Origin: Bacteroidetes bacterium UBA7692
GTDB lineage: Bacteria > Bacteroidota > Bacteroidia > Chitinophagales > LD1
Length of the DNA: 5,726 bases
Assembly: GCA_002482725.1 (NCBI GenBank)
Contig: DLGO01000135.1
Coordinates: 1 to 5,726 of the forward strand
Reading direction: 5' to 3'
Made by a program: the position numbers and the translations under genes. Of the stretch, positions 1 through 5,726 are shown one piece after another (position 1 is the stretch's first letter; each line of letters begins with the position of its first letter). The notes beneath the pieces were generated by a model. The model was not told the DNA's origin and made no database searches. It saw nothing but the letters and a program-made list of their open reading frames with translations.

Positions 1-2
1 TA

Positions 3-155
3 TCGGATTTCTCTTCGTATATAAACGGTGATGTAGTAACCATAGATGGTGGCGAGTGGCTGCAGGGTGCTGGAGAGTTTAACCTGTTTGATGATGTAAC
101 CACAGAACAGTGGGACAGCATAGAGAAAATGGTGCGTGGCGCTAAAAGCGAGTAA
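3..155 (+). CDS. 2,4-dienoyl-CoA reductase, SDR family (3' end only)
   Basis: This is the last 50 codons of a gene that begins before the window, read in the frame starting at base 3 and ending at TAA 153-155. The peptide contains YINGDVVTIDGGEW followed by GAGEFN and TTEQWDSIEKMVR. The NG...DGG stretch is the C-terminal signature of classical short-chain dehydrogenases. From memory, the tail matches mammalian mitochondrial DECR1 closely: both have ING..., DGGE, GEFN and T.EQWD.IE in the same order. That points to an NADPH-dependent 2,4-dienoyl-CoA reductase, which removes double bonds during beta-oxidation of unsaturated fatty acids in the cytoplasm. The Rossmann fold and the catalytic Ser/Tyr/Lys lie outside the window, so the activity cannot be checked here. 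A strong terminator follows at once, so this gene is not in the operon downstream. The SDR family is near certain; the dienoyl-CoA specificity is likely. Confidence 0.85.
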   Translation, partial: SDFSSYINGDVVTIDGGEWLQGAGEFNLFDDVTTEQWDSIEKMVRGAKSE

Positions 156-171
156 GCATTATGGATATTGG

Positions 172-218
172 ATAAAAAGCAAAGCCGCTACAAGAACTGT
201 AGCGGCTTTACTTTTTAT
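172..218. terminator. Rho-independent terminator, probably bidirectional
   Basis: A perfect 12-bp stem pairs 181-192 (AAAGCCGCTACA) with 198-209 (TGTAGCGGCTTT) around a 5-base loop, AGAAC. After one C/A mismatch (180/210) the pairing resumes: ATAAAAAG at 172-179 pairs with CTTTTTAT at 211-218. The hairpin therefore has a T-rich tail on the + strand and, read on the - strand, another T-run. It lies 17 bases after the stop of the reductase gene and insulates it from the regulator operon. Confidence 0.9.
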
Positions 219-264
219 ATAAGTTAGTAAACACTCTTTTCCATTCAATTCCATAAGCGTGTTC

Positions 265-285
265 AATTCAGAATAAATTCAGAAT
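265..285 (+). promoter_or_regulatory. Direct-repeat box, probable OmpR-family regulator site
   Basis: Two perfect copies of AATTCAGAAT lie at 265-274 and 276-285, so their starts are 11 bp apart, about one helical turn. OmpR/PhoB-type regulators bind as head-to-tail dimers to direct repeats with this kind of spacing. The box ends 20 bases before the ATG of a regulator of exactly that family, which suggests autoregulation. Partial copies lie nearby: AATTCA at 296-301, and TTCAATTC at both 244-251 and 262-269. I see no good Bacteroidota promoter (TTTG then TAnnTTTG) between the terminator and the start codon, so whether the box activates or represses is open. The repeat is directly seen; the binding protein is inferred. 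Confidence 0.6.
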
Positions 286-305
286 TGGATGGTTAAATTC
301 ACAGG

Positions 306-980
306 ATGAAGATTCTGATAATAGAAGATGAGCACGAACTTGCCAAAGATATAGCGGAATATCTTTCAGGCGAAAGCTATCTGTGCGAGTTTGCAGCTAC
401 TTACAGCGAAGCCATGGAGAAAACAGAATCCTATCAGTACGATTGCATATTACTGGACCTGATGCTGCCGGGCGGAAGTGGATTACAGATACTGGAATCC
501 CTGAAAAAGCAGAACAAGCAGGACGGGGTAATTATCATTTCGGCAAAAAACTCCATTGAAGATAAAGTAAAAGGGTTGCAGATAGGCGCAGATGATTACC
601 TGGCCAAGCCCTTTCACCTGTCGGAATTATCGGCAAGAGTATATTCCATTATCCGCAGAAAGCAGTTTGGCAATACCAATACCATAGAGCAGAATGAACT
701 AAAAATAGACCTGCCGGCCAAAAGCGTAACCGTAAACAACGAACCCGTAGCACTTACAAAAAAAGAGTTTGACCTACTACTGCTGTTTATAGGAAACAAG
801 AACAAGGTAATATCTAAAAGCGCACTGGCAGAGCACCTTTCGGGCGACATTGCCGATATGCTGGACAACCACGACTTTGTATATGCGCACATAAAAAACA
901 TGAAGAAGAAGCTGACAGATGCAGGCTGTGGCAACTACCTGAAAACAATATACGGAACAGGATATAAATGGGAGGCATGA
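306..980 (+). CDS. Two-component response regulator, OmpR/PhoB family
   Basis: This is a cytoplasmic DNA-binding regulator, switched by phosphorylation from the kinase encoded next to it. Residues 1-115 or so are the receiver domain: the acidic pair E7/D8, phospho-acceptor D51 in LLDLMLP, the switch residue S79 in IISA, and the invariant K101 in AKPF. Residues 128-222 are a winged-helix transcriptional regulator domain with LTKKEFDLLLLF, a recognition helix around 188-203 rich in lysine (YAHIKNMKKKL), and the wing motif IYGTGYKW at 215-222. The length of 224 residues is normal for the family and all key residues are present. The ATG at 306 gives the complete first strand, MKILIIEDE, so the start is secure. 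The 3' end overlaps the kinase gene. The paired AATTCAGAAT repeats just upstream suggest autoregulation. I do not assign a specific ortholog name. Confidence 0.96.
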   Translation: MKILIIEDEHELAKDIAEYLSGESYLCEFAATYSEAMEKTESYQYDCILLDLMLPGGSGLQILESLKKQNKQDGVIIISAKNSIEDKVKGLQIGADDYLAKPFHLSELSARVYSIIRRKQFGNTNTIEQNELKIDLPAKSVTVNNEPVALTKKEFDLLLLFIGNKNKVISKSALAEHLSGDIADMLDNHDFVYAHIKNMKKKLTDAGCGNYLKTIYGTGYKWEA

Positions 981-2263
981 GCAAGCTACTGAACAAACCA
1001 TTAAAGGCATTTGCCCTATACGCCCTTGTAATACTGCTGTGCAGCATACCTGCCTACTATGTGGTAGTGGATTATATATGGCTGAAAGAACTGGACGAAA
1101 ACAACCAGATAGTTCGGGTAAGGATAGAAAAAGGTTTTGCCGATACGCCTATAACCAAGGATAAACTGGAAAGCATACTGACAGCGTGGAACGACATACA
1201 ACCAGGTACAAAAATAACCAAAGCAACACGTGCAGATATAAGGGCAGATAGTATATATACCCAATCTAAAGTAAACAGGTACGCTGCCGACAATGAGATA
1301 AACAGATTCCGCACCTTGTCGGCTTACATAGATATAAACGGAGAACCCTACCACCTGACCGTAGAAACCAATGTGGAAGAAACGGATGAAACCGTAATGG
1401 CCATAGCTCTGGTTACATTCCTGTTCTTTATTTTACTGGTAAGTGGTTTTATAATCCTGAACAGAATGCTGTCTATTGGATTATGGAAGCCATTCAGCAG
1501 CACTCTGGAAACCCTGAAAACATTTGACCTGAACAAACAGCAGAGACCACAGTTTGAAAAGTCGGGCATTGAAGAATTTGAAGCGCTGAACCGTGTGGCA
1601 GCAAAACTGATAGACAACAACATAGCTGCCTATACGCAGCAAAAAGAATTTGCCGAAAATGCCTCGCACGAGCTACAAACGCCGCTTGCACTATTGAAAT
1701 CGAAACTGGACCTGCTAATACAAGACGAGCAACTAAACGCAAAACAAAAAGAACAAATAGCGGCGCTTAACCTGCCTTTGGCAAGGGTATCCCGCATAAA
1801 TAAAAACCTTTTGCTGCTGGCCAAAATAGAGAACCACCAGTTTGACGAAAAAGAGGCAATAGACCTGTCAACTACCGTTAATGACAACCTGGAAATATTT
1901 GCCAGCCACTTTGCAGAAAAGGGCATTACCATTGAGCAAAATATAGCACAGCACATAAAAATAAACAGCAACGCGAACCTGATAGAAATACTGCTGACCA
2001 ATCTACTGGTGAATGCACTAAGGCATTCGCAAAACAACGGAAGCCTGAGTATTACTTTGCAACAAGGAGTATTGCGCATGGCCAATTCGGGTGATACGGC
2101 TCTTAACACAGACTTACTTTTCAAGCGATTCCAGACCTCATCGCGCACAGCCCCAAGTAGTGGCTTGGGATTGTCCATCATCAAAGAAATTTGTAACCGC
2201 TATGGATGGCAGATAGCATACAACTTTGAAAATAACCAGCACGTTTTTTACTGGCGTTTCTGA
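968..2263 (+). CDS. Sensor histidine kinase, membrane-bound
   Basis: This is the partner kinase of the preceding response regulator. Membrane segments are seen at about residues 13-35 and 143-165. They enclose an extracytoplasmic sensor region of about 105 residues with no motif I recognise. A HAMP-like linker follows (about 166-220, with LWKP near 172-175 and EEFEALN at 202-208). The DHp domain carries the H-box SHELQTP with phospho-acceptor H234. The ATPase domain has the N-box NLLVNALRHS (N345, N349), a weak G1 box MANSGD (371-376) where the usual Asp is Asn, an LFKRF motif near 384-388, and G2 SGLGLSI (398-404). It overlaps the regulator gene by 13 bases from this ATG, which has AGGA five bases upstream. 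An alternative ATG at 977, in an ATGA overlap with the regulator stop, would give 428 residues. The pair is surely co-transcribed. The signal sensed is unknown. Confidence 0.95.
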   Translation: MGGMSKLLNKPLKAFALYALVILLCSIPAYYVVVDYIWLKELDENNQIVRVRIEKGFADTPITKDKLESILTAWNDIQPGTKITKATRADIRADSIYTQSKVNRYAADNEINRFRTLSAYIDINGEPYHLTVETNVEETDETVMAIALVTFLFFILLVSGFIILNRMLSIGLWKPFSSTLETLKTFDLNKQQRPQFEKSGIEEFEALNRVAAKLIDNNIAAYTQQKEFAENASHELQTPLALLKSKLDLLIQDEQLNAKQKEQIAALNLPLARVSRINKNLLLLAKIENHQFDEKEAIDLSTTVNDNLEIFASHFAEKGITIEQNIAQHIKINSNANLIEILLTNLLVNALRHSQNNGSLSITLQQGVLRMANSGDTALNTDLLFKRFQTSSRTAPSSGLGLSIIKEICNRYGWQIAYNFENNQHVFYWRF

Positions 2264-2264
2264 T

Positions 2265-2285
2265 AATTCAAACTTTCTACAGAAT
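2265..2285 (+). promoter_or_regulatory. Degenerate second copy of the direct-repeat box
   Basis: In the gap before the PepSY-like gene, 2265-2274 (AATTCAAACT) matches AATTCAGAAT at 8 of 10 positions and 2276-2285 (TCTACAGAAT) at 7 of 10. The starts are again 11 bp apart, the same spacing as in the box at 265-285. A weak -7-like sequence, GAGCTTTG, lies at 2293-2300 (the Bacteroidota consensus is TAnnTTTG). If that is the promoter, the box would overlap the -33 region, a normal place for an activator. Match and spacing are seen; function is inferred, and AT-rich intergenic DNA can give such matches by chance. Confidence 0.4.
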
Positions 2286-2331
2286 CGGTTGTGAGCTTTG
2301 CTTTTGACATTGAAAATTAAAACTTAACAAC

Positions 2332-2772
2332 ATGAAAAACATAGCATTATCACTGGCCGTTTTGATGGCCCTATCAGCAAGCGTTTTTTGCCAGACAAAA
2401 ACTAAAGAAAAAGAAAAAGCAGCAGTGCCTGCCGCAGTAAAATCTGCATTTACCAAGAGCTACCCGGGCGTAAAGGCCAAATGGGAAAAGGAAAAAGGCA
2501 AGGAGGCATTTGAAGCCGAATTTGAAAAGGATGACAAGGACATGAGCGTGGTGTACAGTGCCAAAGGAGAGCTACTGGAAACAGAAGTAGAAATAGCCGT
2601 GTCTGAATTGCCTGCTGCAGTTAGCACCTACGTAGCCACACACCACAAAGGCGCCAAAATAAAAGAAGCCGCTAAAATTACGGATGCAAAGGGAACTATA
2701 ACCTACGAAGCAGAGGTAAAAGGCCACGACCTGTTTTTTGATGCCAATGGCAATCCCTTAAAAAGTAAGTAA
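2332..2772 (+). CDS. Secreted PepSY-like (DUF2874) protein
   Basis: This is a 146-residue exported protein of the PepSY-like family (DUF2874, fold related to beta-lactamase-inhibitor protein). Residues 1-20 are a signal peptide (MKNIALSLAVLMALSASVFC). Cleavage is likely before Q21. C20 lacks a proper lipobox because Phe precedes it, so a lipoprotein is unlikely. A short Lys/Glu linker (22-30) leads to two equal half-repeats of 51 residues, at 32-82 and 93-143. Each begins [VL]PAAV, has a Gly at offset 14 and ends in a Gly-x-x-Leu turn (GELL, GNPL). The protein is very rich in lysine (about 23) and glutamate. Such proteins are common in Bacteroidota, often beside two-component systems; their biochemical role is not settled, and inhibition or sensing in the periplasm is a guess. 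The start is preceded by an A-rich leader without a Shine-Dalgarno, usual for the phylum. The outer-membrane protein gene follows after 11 bp. Confidence 0.88.
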   Translation: MKNIALSLAVLMALSASVFCQTKTKEKEKAAVPAAVKSAFTKSYPGVKAKWEKEKGKEAFEAEFEKDDKDMSVVYSAKGELLETEVEIAVSELPAAVSTYVATHHKGAKIKEAAKITDAKGTITYEAEVKGHDLFFDANGNPLKSK

Positions 2773-2783
2773 ACCACGGTGCC

Positions 2784-5195
2784 ATGTTATTAAAACTGAA
2801 AACACTTTTAGTATGCATGATATGGGGAATTGGTCTGCTCCATGCCCAAAATGCTACCGTTACATTATCGGGAACGATAAAAGACAGCAAGAATAAAGAG
2901 GTGCTGCCTTATGTAAATGTGGTACTAAAGCATGAAGCAGACAGTTCGTTTGTAACAGGCGCTATAAGCACAGAAACCGGTGGCTATACTATAAGTGGCA
3001 TTGCTCCCGGGGAATACCTTATACAGTTTTCCTATTTAGGTTATACCACAAAGATGCAAAGTGTATTTGTCGGTGCGCTTTCGGCCTATCTGGATATGGG
3101 CACCACAGAATTGCAGGCTGATGCACAGGCACTGAATGAGGTAGAGATAGTAGCCAAGCAGGAGGACACAAAAATTACCCTTGACAAAAAAACGTTTTCG
3201 GCAGAAAGTAACCTGACACAGGGTGGCGGCTCTGTATTGCAGGCCATGCAAAACCTGCCGGGCGTAACCGTGCAGGAAAGCAAGGTGCAGCTACGGGGCA
3301 ACGATAAAGTAGTGGTGCTGATAGATGGCAAGCAAACGGCACTGACAGGCTTTGGCAACCAAAGCAGCCTGGATAACATACCTGCGTCGGCCATAGACAA
3401 AATAGAGATCATCAACAACCCTTCGGCTAAGTATGATGCAAATGGCAACGCAGGCATCATCAATATTGTGATGAAGAAAAGCAAACAGAAAGGGCTTACA
3501 GGCAAGGTGGGTATATCGGCAGGGCTTGGCTCGCTCTGGACAAAAAAGCAAAACCTGCCCGGCATCCGCGCACAGTACAGGTTTACCCCAAAGGTAAACC
3601 CATCGCTGGCGCTCAACTACAGAAAAAACAACATCAATGCCTTCTTTCAGGGCGACTTTATTTACAAGCAGGCACTGTTCAAAAATGAATTTATAACCCG
3701 TACTTATGATAATGGAGGTGTAATAAAACAGCAGATAAAACGCAACCGCGATACTTACGTAAGCACCGCCCGCGCAGGGTTTGACTGGAGTATAAATGAG
3801 AAAAACTCCTTTACCCTATCGGCCTTGTTCAGCAGCGAAAAAATACTGGACCATGGCGATGAACCCTTCTACAATGCGGCACTGACCGATAGAAGGCGAC
3901 TATGGCAGTTTCTGGAAGATGAATTGAAAATAACCGCAACCGCATCGGCAGCTTACCAGCATAAGTTCAGACAGCCGGGGCATACACTTAGCACGGGAAT
4001 CAATTACACCTTTCACCGTGAAGATGAGCGGTACGACTTCAACAATATCATGCCCACATTTACCGGGCTAGATGCGTTTAAACTGTTATCGAATGAAAAC
4101 GTAACAGACTTTAACCTGGACTATGTGCGCCCACTAAAGTATGGCAGAGTAGACGCCGGAATCAAATACAGGTGGCGGTACATACCCACCGACATGAAAT
4201 TTTACCCGGGACAAAACTCTCCGCTGGATACCAGCGCAGGTGGCTGGGCAGTGTACAGGGAGCAGATACCCGCACTATACGGCAACTACGTGCTGGAAAC
4301 AAAAAAACTGGAGCTGGAAGCAGGGCTAAGGGTAGAATATGTGCATGTGGGGTACAGTGTAGACCCAAGGAACAACGTATACAAAAGCAGCGGCTACCAA
4401 TATATTCAGCCATTTCCTAATCTCAGGTTTGCCTATAAGGTGAATGACAGGAACAAGCTTTCCATATCTTTTAACCGAAGGGTAGACAGACCAAATGAAT
4501 TTGACATAAGGGTATTCCCCAAATACGATGATGCGGAAATCGTAAAGGTGGGTAATCCAAACCTGCGCCCACAATACACCTACACCATAGAGCTTGGTTA
4601 TAAAACCAACTGGAAGACAGGATACTTCTATACCGCTGCATTCCATAAACTGGCGGATGGAACGCTAACGCGCATCAGGACCATAGTGCCCGGCAGCACA
4701 GTAGTATATGCCATTATGCAAAACGCCGGAAGGAGCTACAATACAGGATTGGAAGCCTTGCTATCGCAGGATATAACCAAGCTATTTTCATTTAACCTGA
4801 ATGCCGTAGCCTACCACAACCGCATAAATGCATTTTCGGTGGTAAATAGATACCCTGAAGCAAACACCTATACTTCGGCTACAGAGCAAATAGTATCAGG
4901 TAATGTAAAGCTGAATATGTTCTTTCATTTGCCCCTGAAATTTGAACTGCAACTGACTGGTATATATCTGGCCCCAGACCTGATACCGCAGGGTAAAATC
5001 GGGCAAAGATTCGCTCTGGACCTTGGTTTAAAAAAGACCATACAGAAAGGAAAAGGAGAGCTATTCTTGAATGCTACCGACCTGCTGAATACCATGGTAA
5101 TAAAAGAAAACTACCGCGGCAATGGGTTTGATTATGTTGGCCGTGATTATTACGAAACACAGGTTGTACGCCTCGGCTACAACTACAAATTTTAG
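2784..5195 (+). CDS. Outer-membrane beta-barrel protein, TonB-receptor type
   Basis: This 803-residue outer-membrane protein has the layout typical of Bacteroidota. Residues 1-21 are a signal peptide ending LLHA before QNATV. Residues 26-110 or so are a carboxypeptidase-regulatory-like beta-sandwich, with SGTIKD, LPYVNVVL, TGGYTISGIAPGEYLIQFSYLGY as its landmarks. Residues 140-235 are a plug domain with VLQAMQNLPGV, VLIDGK, and the diagnostic run IDKIEIINNPSAKYDANG followed by GIINIVMKK. The rest is the barrel, in the OMP_b-brl_3 (outer membrane protein beta-barrel family) style, with alternating aromatic strands and a final strand ending LGYNYKF. The terminal Phe is the usual signal for barrel assembly. 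No TonB box is obvious. It has no SusD partner nearby, so it is not a classical SusC glycan importer. The substrate could be a metal, a peptide or another small molecule; the sequence does not say. It is co-transcribed with the PepSY-like gene (11-bp gap) and the EamA gene (5-bp gap). Confidence 0.92.
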   Translation: MLLKLKTLLVCMIWGIGLLHAQNATVTLSGTIKDSKNKEVLPYVNVVLKHEADSSFVTGAISTETGGYTISGIAPGEYLIQFSYLGYTTKMQSVFVGALSAYLDMGTTELQADAQALNEVEIVAKQEDTKITLDKKTFSAESNLTQGGGSVLQAMQNLPGVTVQESKVQLRGNDKVVVLIDGKQTALTGFGNQSSLDNIPASAIDKIEIINNPSAKYDANGNAGIINIVMKKSKQKGLTGKVGISAGLGSLWTKKQNLPGIRAQYRFTPKVNPSLALNYRKNNINAFFQGDFIYKQALFKNEFITRTYDNGGVIKQQIKRNRDTYVSTARAGFDWSINEKNSFTLSALFSSEKILDHGDEPFYNAALTDRRRLWQFLEDELKITATASAAYQHKFRQPGHTLSTGINYTFHREDERYDFNNIMPTFTGLDAFKLLSNENVTDFNLDYVRPLKYGRVDAGIKYRWRYIPTDMKFYPGQNSPLDTSAGGWAVYREQIPALYGNYVLETKKLELEAGLRVEYVHVGYSVDPRNNVYKSSGYQYIQPFPNLRFAYKVNDRNKLSISFNRRVDRPNEFDIRVFPKYDDAEIVKVGNPNLRPQYTYTIELGYKTNWKTGYFYTAAFHKLADGTLTRIRTIVPGSTVVYAIMQNAGRSYNTGLEALLSQDITKLFSFNLNAVAYHNRINAFSVVNRYPEANTYTSATEQIVSGNVKLNMFFHLPLKFELQLTGIYLAPDLIPQGKIGQRFALDLGLKKTIQKGKGELFLNATDLLNTMVIKENYRGNGFDYVGRDYYETQVVRLGYNYKF

Positions 5196-5200
5196 AAGCC

Positions 5201-5614
5201 ATGTGGTGGATATATGCTTTGCTATCTGCGCTGTTTGCCTCCCTTACAGCCATATTTGCCAAAATAGGCATTGCCAATGTAAACAGCAACCTGGCAACCG
5301 CCATACGCAGCATTGTAATATTGATAGTGGCCTGGGGCATAGTGCTGGCGCGTGGCGAAGCTATAGGCTTAGGAAGCTTATCGCGGCATAACCTGGTGTT
5401 CCTAATCATATCCGGTCTGGCCACCGGTCTTTCATGGATATTCTATTTCAAGGCATTGCAGATTGGCCCTGTATCGCAGGTTGCGCCAATAGATAAGCTG
5501 AGCGTTGCCCTTACCATTGTACTGGCAGTTGTATTTTTGGGAGAAGTATTGACTATTAAAACCGCTGTGGGCGCGGGGTTAATTGTATTGGGTACATTGG
5601 TGCTGGTGTGGTGA
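5201..5614 (+). CDS. EamA/DMT-family transporter, half-size
   Basis: This is a 137-residue inner-membrane protein made of a single EamA domain. Five hydrophobic segments are seen at about residues 3-24, 31-50, 64-84, 91-114 and 119-137. The later part carries the family pattern YFKALQIGPVSQVAPIDKLS, then VVFLGEVLT and a last helix with GAGLIVLGTLVLV. Most EamA exporters have two such domains (about 300 residues). Single-domain members of about 140 residues form a known group and would need to dimerise, like the small multidrug resistance proteins. It is not a truncation: both ends are natural for the short type and the gene starts 5 bp after the barrel gene stop. Family members export amino acids, sugars or other metabolites; the substrate here is unknown. 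Position suggests it belongs to the same transcript as the PepSY-like and outer-membrane genes. Confidence 0.9.
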   Translation: MWWIYALLSALFASLTAIFAKIGIANVNSNLATAIRSIVILIVAWGIVLARGEAIGLGSLSRHNLVFLIISGLATGLSWIFYFKALQIGPVSQVAPIDKLSVALTIVLAVVFLGEVLTIKTAVGAGLIVLGTLVLVW

Positions 5615-5726
5615 ATACCTGAAGCCGCACACTTATCGTTCCTTACTCCAGAAACGCTGGTACCCGGAAGATTGAGTCAATAACAATTAAATGCATGTCA
5701 CACGCAGGGTTTGGTCAATATAGTTT

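Noticed and set aside
1630..2184. A 184-codon open frame on the - strand inside the kinase gene
   Set aside because: It lies entirely opposite a well-conserved kinase with intact H-, N- and G2-boxes; its translation is rich in Ser/Cys/Phe and resembles no family. It is a shadow frame.
3086..3616. A 176-codon open frame on the - strand inside the barrel gene
   Set aside because: It is opposite the plug domain, whose motifs are clear on the + strand; the antisense product is Cys/Ser/Pro-rich without domain signs.
5122..5391. An 89-codon + strand frame bridging the barrel and EamA genes
   Set aside because: It overlaps the conserved last strand of the barrel and the first helices of the EamA protein in another frame, and its His/Cys-rich product looks random.
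5648..5660. Hairpin CCAG-AAACG-CTGG after the EamA gene
   Set aside because: The stem is only 4 bp and no T-run follows, so I do not call it a terminator. The operon end is not defined in this window.
5687..5725. Possible 3' end of a - strand gene entering from the right edge
   Set aside because: Only 12 codons before a stop are visible and the peptide shows no recognisable motif, so a real gene cannot be told from chance.
5710..5726. TTTG followed by TAGTTT at the window edge, like a Bacteroidota promoter
   Set aside because: The spacing is far shorter than the usual 17-23 bp and the second element is cut by the window edge.

Overview
The window looks like chromosomal DNA from a member of the Bacteroidota, possibly near the Chitinophagaceae/Sphingobacteriia; the genus cannot be told from this sequence. 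The reasons are an outer-membrane protein with the carboxypeptidase-regulatory-like plus plug plus OMP_b-brl_3 layout, a PepSY-like (DUF2874) periplasmic protein, A-rich leaders with little Shine-Dalgarno signal, and heavy use of ATA for isoleucine. All complete genes are on the + strand.

Bases 1-155 hold the 3' end of an SDR-type 2,4-dienoyl-CoA reductase gene. It is closed by a strong hairpin terminator (172-218) that is nearly symmetric and may work in both directions. Bases 219-305 are the control region of the next operon and contain two perfect copies of AATTCAGAAT, 11 bp apart.

Bases 306-2263 encode an OmpR-family response regulator and its sensor histidine kinase, with overlapping reading frames. 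A 68-bp gap follows, with no terminator seen. It carries a degenerate copy of the same 11-bp-spaced repeat. Next come three tightly packed genes with gaps of 11 and 5 bp: a secreted PepSY-like protein made of two half-repeats (2332-2772), an 803-residue outer-membrane beta-barrel protein of the TonB-receptor type (2784-5195), and a half-size EamA/DMT-family inner-membrane protein (5201-5614). Bases 5615-5726 show nothing I can support.

The main inference is that the two-component system controls itself and the neighbouring envelope genes through the shared repeat box. The kinase would sense an envelope or extracellular condition. The outputs would be a periplasmic PepSY-like protein, an outer-membrane barrel and a small inner-membrane transporter, which together span the cell envelope. 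The substrate and signal are not visible from sequence. The families are known; the regulatory link and the gene combination are the parts that deserve a second look.
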